Notes under the pieces: generated by a model
What the model was told of the DNA's origin: nothing
Seen by the model: only the letters and a program-made list of their open reading frames with translations
The model's database searches: none
In this document: positions 1 through 7,075 of the stretch, in pieces
Layout: each line of letters opens with the position of its first letter
How positions within the stretch are numbered: the first letter of the stretch is position 1
Translations under genes and position numbers: made by a program
NCBI RefSeq assembly: GCF_004329815.1
Contig: NZ_SJPE01000018.1
Coordinates: 1-54,547, forward strand
Direction of reading: 5' to 3'
Length of the DNA: 54,547 nt
Origin: Flavobacterium silvisoli
GTDB lineage: Bacteria; Bacteroidota; Bacteroidia; Flavobacteriales; Flavobacteriaceae

Positions 1-260
1 CCTTGTTCTATAGCTGTAACAATAGTACGTTTTTGAAGGTTTGTATAACTCCTGCGTTTGATTTTTTCTTGATATTCGGGTGAACCATAATCCCTCATCC
101 AACCATCTAACGATGCTTTTCCTAATCCATAAATCCGGGTAGCTTCTTTTCTAGGCAATCCTTGTTCAACTTCTTTGACAATTTTTAAAATCAAGCGTTT
201 GTCATAACGGCTCTGTTTGTGCTCCCGTGAAGCATAAATCTCTTGTGCAGGGTTTTCCAT
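1..260 (-). CDS. IS transposase, OrfA-like HTH protein (partial)
   Basis: The reverse strand is open from an ATG at 260-258 to the left edge of the window, giving 86 complete codons. The protein begins MENPAQEIYASREHKQSRY and has a charged helix followed by a helix-turn-helix (LPRKEATRIYGLGKASLDGW, about residues 37-56). That pattern is typical of the first reading frame (DNA-binding subunit) of IS3-type transposases. The catalytic DDE part would lie to the left, outside the window, so completeness and family cannot be judged. The repeated sequence immediately upstream of the start fits an insertion-sequence end. The IS3-type assignment is inferred from the HTH pattern only. Confidence 0.7.
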   Translation of the reverse strand, partial: MENPAQEIYASREHKQSRYDKRLILKIVKEVEQGLPRKEATRIYGLGKASLDGWMRDYGSPEYQEKIKRRSYTNLQKRTIVTAIEQ

Positions 261-279
261 ATACACTTTTTTAGTGTAT
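261..279. repeat. Inverted repeat in transposase leader
   Basis: ATACACT, a five-T loop, then AGTGTAT form a perfect 7-bp inverted repeat directly upstream of the transposase ATG. It could fold in the leader of the transposase mRNA, limiting translation from outside promoters as in several IS elements, or act as an operator. The role is inferred. Confidence 0.5.
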
Positions 280-280
280 A

Positions 281-310
281 GCTATTTTAGGACAAGACAG
301 GACAAGACAA
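281..310 (-). mobile_element. Putative insertion-sequence terminal end with 10-bp tandem duplication
   Basis: GGACAAGACA occurs twice in tandem (290-299 and 300-309). Read on the reverse strand, toward the transposase gene, this is TGTCTTGTCC repeated, followed by TAAAATAGC. IS3-type ends commonly begin with TG, so the outer boundary of the element is probably near 308-310. The other end and any target-site duplication are outside the window, so the exact tip cannot be fixed. Confidence 0.5.
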
Positions 311-376
311 ATTGAGGAATTAATTGTGAATTCATTAGTTCTCCTTTAAGTCTTTTTCTGATTTTTATACGATTGG

Positions 377-390
377 TTTTTACGTAAAAA
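377..390. promoter_or_regulatory. 14-bp palindrome upstream of hipBA
   Basis: TTTTTACGTAAAAA is a perfect palindrome in the 160-bp AT-rich gap between the insertion-sequence end and the hipBA promoter. It could be a protein-binding site. No known motif is recognised. Confidence 0.3.
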
Positions 391-431
391 ATGACTTGAT
401 GATTGTTGTTTTTATTAATTTATTTCTATTT

Positions 432-449
432 TTGTTGGAAATAATCAAC
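432..449. promoter_or_regulatory. hipBA operator-like palindrome O1
   Basis: TTGTTGGAAATAATCAAC shares 14 identical bases (TGGAAATAATCAAC) with a second copy at 477-490. It has dyad symmetry (GTTG, 8 bp, CAAC). It overlaps a plausible -33 TTG (435-437) lying 18 bp before a -7-like TAGTTTTA at 456-463. A HipB dimer bound here would block the promoter, as known for HipB autoregulation. Confidence 0.55.
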
Positions 450-472
450 TTTATATAGTTTTAATATGTTTA

Positions 473-490
473 TTGATGGAAATAATCAAC
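473..490. promoter_or_regulatory. hipBA operator-like palindrome O2 over the start codon
   Basis: TTGATGGAAATAATCAAC has perfect TTGAT/ATCAA arms separated by 7 bp and repeats the core of O1. The spacing from O1 is 41 bp, close to four helical turns, so both sites would face the same side of the DNA. The hipB ATG (476-478) lies inside this site. Confidence 0.5.
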
Positions 491-823
491 AATATTAATT
501 GGAATGCCATGAGTGACGGAGCTTTGGTTGGTGTGGTGGGAGCATTTATAAAACATCATCGTTTGTTACAAAATCGTACCCAACAAGAAGTATCTACCGC
601 TGCCGGCATTAATCGCTCTACTTTGGTACAAATAGAAAATGGGGAACGTATTACCTTGATGTCTTTATTACAAGTGTTGAGGGTTTTAAATTTATTGTAC
701 GTAATGGATGCTTTTGTAATCAGAGAACAGTTAAGCCCTCTCCAATTAGCTAAAGCAGAGCAAAATAAACGAAAAAGAGCCCGTTCCGGGGACAAACGAA
801 ATCCGAATATTTCCGACTGGTAA
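476..823 (+). CDS. hipB: HipB-like antitoxin, XRE-family DNA-binding protein
   Basis: This 115-residue protein is a small XRE-type HTH repressor and the presumed antitoxin of the HipA kinase encoded next. The helix-turn-helix spans roughly residues 25-65, with RTQQEVSTAAGINRSTLVQI as scanning and recognition helices, followed by the typical NGERITLMSLLQVLRVL. A basic tail (NKRKRARSGDKR) ends the protein. The ATG at 476 is preferred over an adjacent in-frame TTG at 473. Its stop codon overlaps the hipA start by one base (TAATG), so the two are translationally coupled. Two matching palindromes at the promoter and start codon suggest autorepression. Confidence 0.85.
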   Translation: MEIINNINWNAMSDGALVGVVGAFIKHHRLLQNRTQQEVSTAAGINRSTLVQIENGERITLMSLLQVLRVLNLLYVMDAFVIREQLSPLQLAKAEQNKRKRARSGDKRNPNISDW

Positions 824-2112
824 TGATAACGACAGCAATCATAACGCTTTGGGGAGAAAGGGTAGGAGCCGTAGCATGGGACAGTATTACCCGAATGGCT
901 ACTTTTGAATACGAGCCCTCATTTGTCAGAAAGTCATGGGATATTGCTCCTCTAAAAATGCCTCTGTCCGGAAGACGAACATTATTTTCTTTTCCGGAAT
1001 TGATACAGAGTAGTACTTTTAACGGTATGCCCGGTTTGTTGGCTGATGTTTTTCCGGATCGTTACGGAAGAGAACTGATTAATGTTTGGTTGGCTCAAAA
1101 CGGTCGGGCTGAGAACAGTTTGACACCAGTTGAGTTGCTCTTGTTTATCGGTTCGAGGGGAATGGGAGCACTGGAATTTGAGCCGGCTCAGTTTTCGCAG
1201 GGACGCGGTACATTTTCGGTTGAAATTGACAGTTTAGTGCAGGTAGCCCAGCATGTTTTACAATCGCGTGAAAAGTTTGCTGCCAATTTGCATGCCGATG
1301 AACAAAAAGCACTGATGGATATTTTGAAGATAGGGACATCTGCCGGTGGAGCCCGTCCTAAGGCTATTATAGCTTATAATCAAAATACGGGCGAAATCAG
1401 ATCCGGTCAAGCCAAGGCTCCTAAGGGATTTGTGCATTGGTTGATAAAACTGGACGGAGTCAGTGACAGCCAATTTGGAGAAAGCAGCGGATATGGTCGA
1501 GTTGAAATGGCTTACTATTTAATGGCTAAAGATTGCGGTATTGAAATGAGCGAGAGTCGTTTGTATGAAGAAAACGGACGAGCTCACTTCATGACCAAAC
1601 GTTTTGACCGAGAAGACGGGTACATCAAACACCATGTACAAACATTATGTGCCATGCAGCACTATGATTTTGCCAATATTACCAGTTACAGTTACGAACA
1701 ATTGTTTCAAACTATGCGTTTGCTGAGATTGTCTTACCCCGATGCCGAGCAAATGTTTCGCCGGATGGTTTTTAATGTCATGGCAAGAAACTGCGATGAT
1801 CATACTAAAAATTTTGCCTTTATTTTAAAACAGGACGAGGCTTGGGCTTTGGCACCGGCCTATGATGTTTGTCATTCGTACCGACCCGGGAGCGATTGGG
1901 TGAGTCAACATTGCCTTAGTGTAAACGGTAAAAGAACCGGTATTATAAAAGATGATTTAATGGCTGTTGCCAAAGCTATGAATATTAAAAAGGGCGAATC
2001 CATTATCAATCAAATTAACGAAACTGTTGCCCGATGGTCTGATTATGCAGAGACGGTAAAAGTAGAACCGCGTTTGCAGCACGCTATAGCCAAAACTTTA
2101 TTACATTATTAA
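823..2112 (+). CDS. hipA: HipA-family serine/threonine kinase toxin
   Basis: This 429-residue protein is a full-length HipA toxin kinase. In E. coli HipA phosphorylates glutamyl-tRNA synthetase and induces persistence; the target here is unknown. The N-terminal subdomain (about residues 1-105) is followed by the P-loop-like GTSAGGARPKA (171-181), with S173 near the position of the E. coli autophosphorylation serine. The catalytic loop NCDDHTKNF (323-331) places D325 as the general base, and LAPAYDV follows as the metal-binding DFG equivalent. All catalytic landmarks are intact, so an active kinase is expected. It is co-transcribed with hipB and lies close to an insertion-sequence end, fitting an accessory locus. 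Confidence 0.9.
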   Translation: MITTAIITLWGERVGAVAWDSITRMATFEYEPSFVRKSWDIAPLKMPLSGRRTLFSFPELIQSSTFNGMPGLLADVFPDRYGRELINVWLAQNGRAENSLTPVELLLFIGSRGMGALEFEPAQFSQGRGTFSVEIDSLVQVAQHVLQSREKFAANLHADEQKALMDILKIGTSAGGARPKAIIAYNQNTGEIRSGQAKAPKGFVHWLIKLDGVSDSQFGESSGYGRVEMAYYLMAKDCGIEMSESRLYEENGRAHFMTKRFDREDGYIKHHVQTLCAMQHYDFANITSYSYEQLFQTMRLLRLSYPDAEQMFRRMVFNVMARNCDDHTKNFAFILKQDEAWALAPAYDVCHSYRPGSDWVSQHCLSVNGKRTGIIKDDLMAVAKAMNIKKGESIINQINETVARWSDYAETVKVEPRLQHAIAKTLLHY

Positions 2113-2205
2113 CCGTTGTTGGAGTAATAACATAAGTTTCTTACGACTGTTGTTAGTTACTTGCTTGCTTAAGAATATTTATAACCAGTTAAAATTCTGT
2201 TTTAA

Positions 2206-3009
2206 ATGAAATTTAGAATTGCCCTTTTCCTTTATTTTATAAGTTTTAATCTTTTCCCCCAAATTAAAACCCTCTCCTGGAATTTGGAGAATTTTGGGAA
2301 ATCTAAGTCAGATGAAACAATAGCTTTTATTGCCTCCACTATCAAAGACTACGATATAGTTGCTATTCAGGAAGTTGTGGCAGGCAGAGGAGGAGCACAA
2401 GCTGTGGCGCGATTGGCTGACGAACTCAACCGTAAGGGTGCCAAATGGGATTATACCATTAGTGATCCTACCAGTGGAAGTGCCAATAAAAAAGAGCGTT
2501 ATGCTTATTTGTGGAAAACAGCAAGGGTCAGTAAAATAGGTAGGGCCTGGCTCGAGAAAAAGTACAGCGCTGTCATAGAACGAGAACCTTATTGTGCGAC
2601 ATTTGAATTTGAAGGTAAGCAAATCACTTTGGTTAATTTTCATGCGATTACCAAAAGTAAACAGCCGGAGAGGGAGATTAAGTATTTTCGATATTTACCT
2701 ACTGAATATCCCCATTTGAATTTGGTATTTCTGGGAGATTTTAATTGTCCGCAATCACACAGTGTGTTTGGACCTTTGCGAGTAATGGGGTATCGGCCGG
2801 CTTTTACAGGGCAAAAAACGTCGTTGAAAAAACAATGCAAGGACAAACAATGTTTGGCATCCGAGTTTGATAATATTTGGTACAACCGGCAAAAAGTAAC
2901 TGTTGCCAATAGTATGGTAATTCATTTTTATACATTCTTCAATAACCTGAAAAATGCTCGGGTTATCTCAGATCATATTCCTCTAACTACTGAGCTGTAC
3001 TTGAATTAA
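2206..3009 (+). CDS. Secreted endonuclease/exonuclease/phosphatase (EEP) family protein
   Basis: This 267-residue protein belongs to the DNase I-like EEP superfamily of Mg-dependent phosphodiesterases. A hydrophobic N-terminus (MKFRIALFLYFISFNLFPQ) looks like a Sec signal peptide, so it is probably periplasmic or secreted. Family motifs appear in order: SWNLENFG (Asn metal site, about 24-31), AIQEVV (Glu), NFHAITK (general-acid His), LGDFNCP (Asp/Asn) and SDHIPL (C-terminal Asp-His pair). Five cysteines are present, including C-KDKQ-C. It stands alone, 93 bp after hipA and without a recognisable promoter. The substrate (extracellular DNA, RNA or a phosphoester) cannot be read from the sequence. 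Confidence 0.8.
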   Translation: MKFRIALFLYFISFNLFPQIKTLSWNLENFGKSKSDETIAFIASTIKDYDIVAIQEVVAGRGGAQAVARLADELNRKGAKWDYTISDPTSGSANKKERYAYLWKTARVSKIGRAWLEKKYSAVIEREPYCATFEFEGKQITLVNFHAITKSKQPEREIKYFRYLPTEYPHLNLVFLGDFNCPQSHSVFGPLRVMGYRPAFTGQKTSLKKQCKDKQCLASEFDNIWYNRQKVTVANSMVIHFYTFFNNLKNARVISDHIPLTTELYLN

Positions 3010-3168
3010 GCTAACATCAGAATACATGGATTCAGCTTTATTTTTTCTTATGAACTTCATATAAAGAGCATCATCAAGAGTTATATAGTTTCGGATTAAG
3101 TGATGTGCTTTCGCTTGCAGGTGTAATTACTCTGTTTTTTTTGTAATAAAATCAAAGTAAAATTGAAT

Positions 3169-3180
3169 AATTTATAAATT
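3169..3180. promoter_or_regulatory. 12-bp AT palindrome upstream of InsA-like gene
   Basis: AATTTATAAATT is a perfect palindrome about 73 bp upstream of the InsA-like gene, inside a very AT-rich stretch of the 243-bp gap. It may be part of a promoter or operator region. No clear TAnnTTTG element is seen there, only TATTTG-like near matches. Confidence 0.25.
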
Positions 3181-3252
3181 TAATTATAAAAAAATACAGA
3201 TATTGTTTTTATGTATTTGCTAAAATAGTATATTTATGCAAAATTTATATAT

Positions 3253-3672
3253 ATGGAGATTTTAGCCTGTCCCAAATGCCAAAGTGATACTATTGTAAAA
3301 AGCGGCATCATCAAAGACCGGCAGCGGTATTTGTGTAAAAAGTGTAATTACTTTTTTACCGTTAATAAAATGGGCAAAAAGATTGACAGTTACTATGTAA
3401 CCAAAGCGCTGCAACTGTATTTGGAAGGCTTGAGTTTCCGGGAAATTGAGCGCATCATAGGTGTTTCACACGTAACGGTCAGCAATTGGGTGAAAGAATT
3501 CAAACTAACCAAACCCAACCACACGGATTATCACCCAACATATAAGATATACAATCATTTAGAGTTAGTGGAATACCTTAAAGATAAGAGTCATCTCTCG
3601 GGTGCCGGCATGATCATAACCGAGCTTGGCGATAAATTTATGCTGATAAAATGGGAACGATTTAAAGACTAA
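3253..3672 (+). CDS. Orphan InsA-type zinc-ribbon/HTH protein
   Basis: This 139-residue protein starts with a zinc ribbon (CPKC at 6-9, CKKC near 28-31). A helix-turn-helix follows (LSFREIERIIGVSHVTVSNW), the layout of InsA, the DNA-binding subunit of IS1 transposases. The remaining ~50 residues (HTDYHPTYKIYNHLELVEYL through the C-terminus) are not a DDE nuclease, and no InsB-like frame follows. No terminal inverted repeats are seen around it. It lies 98 bp upstream of the porin/MHS-transporter genes. It is best read as a domesticated regulator, although a transposon remnant remains possible. Confidence 0.65.
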   Translation: MEILACPKCQSDTIVKSGIIKDRQRYLCKKCNYFFTVNKMGKKIDSYYVTKALQLYLEGLSFREIERIIGVSHVTVSNWVKEFKLTKPNHTDYHPTYKIYNHLELVEYLKDKSHLSGAGMIITELGDKFMLIKWERFKD

Positions 3673-3769
3673 CTATATTATTTAACGGATATATATACTG
3701 AAATTTTTTTCATAATACAAAATGTTGAATTTGGTCTCGTTAAACCAACCAAACCAACTTTTTTAAAAA

Positions 3770-5008
3770 ATGAAAAAAATTATCCTAACCGCATCGTTCG
3801 CATTATGTTCGGCACTAGGCATGGCTCAGGGTTCAACCGAGTATGGCAGTGGGTTGAAAGTAAATGTGAATGACGATGGCTCAAAATACTTCAGAGTCAT
3901 CACCTGGGCTCAGTTTTGGACCCAACACAACTCAGACAAACCTTTGGATGCCAACGGTAATGAACAGGAGGCCCTGACTTTTTCTCTGCGCAGGGTGCGT
4001 ATGTTGTTGTATACGCAAATAAGCCCCGACTTTTTAATTGTAACCCATTTCGGACTCAACAGTTTGACGGCCGATAATATGAGTCCGACGGGAGTAAAAG
4101 ACAATTCGGAACTGTTTATTCATGATGCTTATGTACAGTACAGCCTCTCTAAAAATCACGCCTTAGGGGGCGGGTTGCATTATTGGAACGGTGTTTCCCG
4201 TTTGAACAGCAGCAGTACACTCAACATGATGACGTTAGACAATCAGCGTCAAACCTGGGCCAACTTAGGGCTGTCGGATCAGTTTGGCCGCAGTATGGGA
4301 GTTTTTGCCAAAGGAGCCTTCAAACGACTGCAATATCGTGTAGCTATTAATGACGCTCTGACTAATAATTTAGAAGCTGCAACTGTTCCTGTAAATGGAG
4401 GTGCTGCCGTGTATGCCGGTAAACGGTTGTTGGGCTCAAAAGAGGCCGGTAAAACGTACTCGGGTTATTTTGAATACAATTTCTTAGATACCGAAAGTAA
4501 CTTTTTGCCCTATAAAGTAGGGACTTATTTAGGCAGCAAAAAAGTATTCAATATCGGGGCCGGTTTTTTTCTACATCCTAACGGAGCTGTATTGGCAGAT
4601 GCTGCCGGTAAGTTAAAAGGAGAGGACGTGACCATCTTCGGATTGGATGCGTTTTACGATGCGCCTATCGGTAAAAAAGGAGGAGCTTTGACGGCGTATG
4701 CCTTGTATCAAAATGATGACTACGGAAAAGACTACCGTTTCGGGACAACTTATGAAACCGGAACCATGATATATTCACATGTGGGCTATTTACTTCCATT
4801 GAAATACAAAACGAAATTCCAACCCTACTTGTCTTATACCGACAGAAAAATTGAGGCTTTAAACGATAACGCTACGCAAATAGGAGTAGGGGCTAACGTG
4901 TTCCTGACCGGTCATCATTCAAAACTCTCATTAGAATACCAATCGCTTAAGTATGCGGATGCCGATGCGGTAAATACCATCACACTTCAGGCAATGGTTT
5001 ACTTATAA
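3770..5008 (+). CDS. Outer-membrane porin (OprO/OprP-like beta-barrel)
   Basis: This 412-residue protein carries a signal peptide (MKKIILTASFALCSALGMAQ, cleavage after Q20) and alternating-hydrophobic strands ending in an aromatic-rich stretch (TLQAMVYL). That fits a trimeric-type outer-membrane porin related to the phosphate-selective OprO/OprP group. Motifs near the N-terminus such as FRVITWAQFWTQHN and SLRRVRMLLYTQISPDFLIV are seen in Bacteroidota porins. It is 33 bp upstream of the MHS transporter, so the pair probably carries one substrate across both membranes. The neighbouring acyl-CoA synthetases suggest a small carboxylate rather than phosphate. Confidence 0.75.
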   Translation: MKKIILTASFALCSALGMAQGSTEYGSGLKVNVNDDGSKYFRVITWAQFWTQHNSDKPLDANGNEQEALTFSLRRVRMLLYTQISPDFLIVTHFGLNSLTADNMSPTGVKDNSELFIHDAYVQYSLSKNHALGGGLHYWNGVSRLNSSSTLNMMTLDNQRQTWANLGLSDQFGRSMGVFAKGAFKRLQYRVAINDALTNNLEAATVPVNGGAAVYAGKRLLGSKEAGKTYSGYFEYNFLDTESNFLPYKVGTYLGSKKVFNIGAGFFLHPNGAVLADAAGKLKGEDVTIFGLDAFYDAPIGKKGGALTAYALYQNDDYGKDYRFGTTYETGTMIYSHVGYLLPLKYKTKFQPYLSYTDRKIEALNDNATQIGVGANVFLTGHHSKLSLEYQSLKYADADAVNTITLQAMVYL

Positions 5009-5041
5009 CAGATATACTTTAACACTCTAACACGAAAAAAT

Positions 5042-6580
5042 ATGAGCAATACATCAACCAAAGGAATCTGGAAAGTAATTTCGGCCTCCTCAATGGGTAC
5101 CATGATTGAATGGTATGACTTTTACATCTTCGGTAGTTTGGCCGTAGTAATTTCTACTAAATTTTTCCCCGCAGATAATCCAACGGCAGCCTTCTTATCT
5201 ACTTTAGCCACCTTCGCCGCAGGTTTTGTGGTGCGTCCATTCGGAGCCTTGTTCTTCGGGCGTCTGGGCGATTTAATCGGACGAAAATACACCTTTATGG
5301 TTACCTTGCTTTTGATGGGAGGAGCCACTTTCTTAATAGGTTGTATTCCGAGTTATGAAACCATTGGTTTTATGGCGCCGTTATTGGTTTTACTGCTTCG
5401 TTTGCTGCAAGGGTTAGCTCTTGGTGGCGAATACGGAGGTGCTGCCACCTATGTGGCCGAACACGCGCCGAAAGGACAGAAAGGCTATTGGACTTCCTGG
5501 ATTCAAACCACCGCCACTGTGGGTTTGTTTATCTCACTGATGGTCATTTTAATCACTAAAAATGTTTTATCAAAAGAAGCTTTTGATGAATGGGGCTGGA
5601 GAGTACCGTTTTGGGTTTCAATTCTAATGGTATTGGTGTCGTACATTATCCGCAAAAACATGCACGAATCACCGGTTTTCGCCAAAGCCAAATCGGAAGG
5701 AAAAATCAGTGCTAATCCGTTAAAAGAAAGTTTCGGAAACAAATACAACTTAAAATTTGTGTTGTTGGCTCTTTTTGGAGCCACTATGGGACAAGGAGTG
5801 GTGTGGTATACCGGTCAGTTTTATGCCATGAATTTCATGAAAACCGTACAGTGTATTGATTCCTCACAAGTCGATACCCTCTTGGGAATTGCATTGCTTA
5901 TCGGTACACCCTTCTTTATAGTTTTTGGTTGGCTGAGTGATAAAGTGGGAAGAAAGTACATCATGATGGCCGGAATGTTATTGGCCATTATAGGATATCG
6001 TCCAATTTACAAAGCGATGTATACTACTACCGATGTAACGCTGAAAACCGAAGTACTGGCAAAAACGACCACGGTTCCGTCGATGAAAGAAATAGATGCT
6101 ACCAAAACCGATTCAATCTATACCACCAATAAAATTTATACCGACGGGACTACGCTGGAGGAAATCAAAACCAAGCATTTTGAAAACGGAAAATTGATGA
6201 CCGACGAAAAAGGAAAAGACAAAATTGAAACCAAAGTCACTAAAATGATTACCGACAGCGATCAGACTATGCTGATGTTTTTGGTGTTCCTGCAGGTTAT
6301 TTTTGTAACGATGGTTTACGGTCCCATTGCGGCTTTCTTAGTAGAAATGTTCCCCACCAAAATCAGATACACTTCTATGTCGTTGCCATATCATGTCGGT
6401 AATGGAATTTTCGGTGGTTTGCTGCCAGCCATATCTACCTATTTCGTAACTTCGGCTAAAGATGCCGGTGATGCCGAGTTTTACCTTGAGGGACTTTGGT
6501 ATCCTATTGGTATTGCAGCTGTTTGTTTTGTCATCGGGATGATTTACATCGACAGAAAAATTAATACACTTCACGAATAA
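5042..6580 (+). CDS. MHS-family major facilitator transporter with periplasmic insertion
   Basis: This 512-residue inner-membrane transporter has the metabolite:H+ symporter pattern. TM1 contains IEWYDFYIFG, the loop 2-3 signature is GRLGDLIGRKY (about 76-86), and TM4-5 contains RLLQGLALGGEYGG. The loop 8-9 copy of the signature is GWLSDKVGRKY. Family members usually have about 430-440 residues. The excess is a polar, Thr/Lys-rich segment of about 85 residues (around 325-412) between predicted TM9 and TM10, which places it in the periplasm. MHS transporters carry organic acids, proline or betaine. Context (porin upstream, acetate/propionate activation downstream) argues for a carboxylate. Confidence 0.85.
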   Translation: MSNTSTKGIWKVISASSMGTMIEWYDFYIFGSLAVVISTKFFPADNPTAAFLSTLATFAAGFVVRPFGALFFGRLGDLIGRKYTFMVTLLLMGGATFLIGCIPSYETIGFMAPLLVLLLRLLQGLALGGEYGGAATYVAEHAPKGQKGYWTSWIQTTATVGLFISLMVILITKNVLSKEAFDEWGWRVPFWVSILMVLVSYIIRKNMHESPVFAKAKSEGKISANPLKESFGNKYNLKFVLLALFGATMGQGVVWYTGQFYAMNFMKTVQCIDSSQVDTLLGIALLIGTPFFIVFGWLSDKVGRKYIMMAGMLLAIIGYRPIYKAMYTTTDVTLKTEVLAKTTTVPSMKEIDATKTDSIYTTNKIYTDGTTLEEIKTKHFENGKLMTDEKGKDKIETKVTKMITDSDQTMLMFLVFLQVIFVTMVYGPIAAFLVEMFPTKIRYTSMSLPYHVGNGIFGGLLPAISTYFVTSAKDAGDAEFYLEGLWYPIGIAAVCFVIGMIYIDRKINTLHE

Positions 6581-6591
6581 CACCACATAAG

Positions 6592-6816
6592 ATGAACACA
6601 GTAAAAAAATATTTAGGTTTTGTATGGATTCTTTTGGCAGCAGCAGTTGCCTACTATTCCATAGGTATCTTCGGAGGAAAGTTAACTTCGGGCAAACAGG
6701 ACGATTTGGTTTTCGGTATTATCGTATTCTTTATTTTACTACCCCTGATAGTAACCGGTTTGCTATTATTTGGTTATTATTGTATCACCGATGAATACGA
6801 AGAAGATTACGATTAG
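6592..6816 (+). CDS. Small membrane protein (DUF6814-like)
   Basis: This 74-residue protein has two hydrophobic segments (about residues 8-27 and 42-65) and an acidic tail (TDEYEEDYD). It starts 11 bp after the MHS transporter and is surely in the same operon. Small two-helix proteins in this position after Bacteroidota MHS transporters are, as I recall, labelled DUF6814. The exact family name is not certain. A role as accessory subunit of the transporter is a guess from position only. Confidence 0.6.
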   Translation: MNTVKKYLGFVWILLAAAVAYYSIGIFGGKLTSGKQDDLVFGIIVFFILLPLIVTGLLLFGYYCITDEYEEDYD

Positions 6817-6837
6817 TTTACTTTTTGGTTAGTTATC

Positions 6838-6866
6838 CAAAGGCTCTTATCCGTAAGGGCTTTTGG
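6838..6866 (+). terminator. Hairpin after the transporter operon
   Basis: AAAGGCTCTTA, a short loop TCCG, and TAAGGGCTTTT form an imperfect 11-bp stem including one G-T pair. No long T-run follows beyond TTTT. It may be a weak terminator or an attenuator separating the transporter genes from the sensor-kinase genes. Low confidence because the U-tract is short. Confidence 0.4.
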
Positions 6867-6871
6867 TAATT

Positions 6872-7075
6872 ATGTATAAGATGAAAAAAAGACACCAACA
6901 AAAATTAGTGATTTTATCCCTGGCACTGCTCATAGGGCTCAATATTCCTATAGTATTGCTGTTCGATTCGGCCGATTCGCTGTTGGGGTTTCCGGTCATT
7001 TACATCTATATCTTTTCGGTTTGGGCGTTCTCTATTTTGGTTTCTTTTTTAATTATCAAACGATACCATGAGTAG
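6872..7075 (+). CDS. Two-helix membrane protein overlapping the SLC5-kinase gene
   Basis: This 67-residue protein starts at ATG 6872 (a second ATG at 6881 is also possible), beginning MYKMKKRHQQK. It has two hydrophobic helices (about 12-30 and 38-61) with a positively charged N-terminus and a short RYHE tail. Its stop overlaps the start of the SLC5-STAC-kinase by 8 bp, giving tight coupling. Small proteins are known beside SLC5 proteins: CbrX before CbrA in Pseudomonas, and YjcH before the acetate permease ActP. This suggests a partner or assembly factor for the kinase's transporter domain. No sequence-level identity to these is claimed. Confidence 0.65.
   Translation: MYKMKKRHQQKLVILSLALLIGLNIPIVLLFDSADSLLGFPVIYIYIFSVWAFSILVSFLIIKRYHE

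Noticed and set aside
3253..3672. A complete IS1 element
   Set aside because: No InsB catalytic frame, no terminal inverted repeats and no target duplication are visible around the InsA-like gene.
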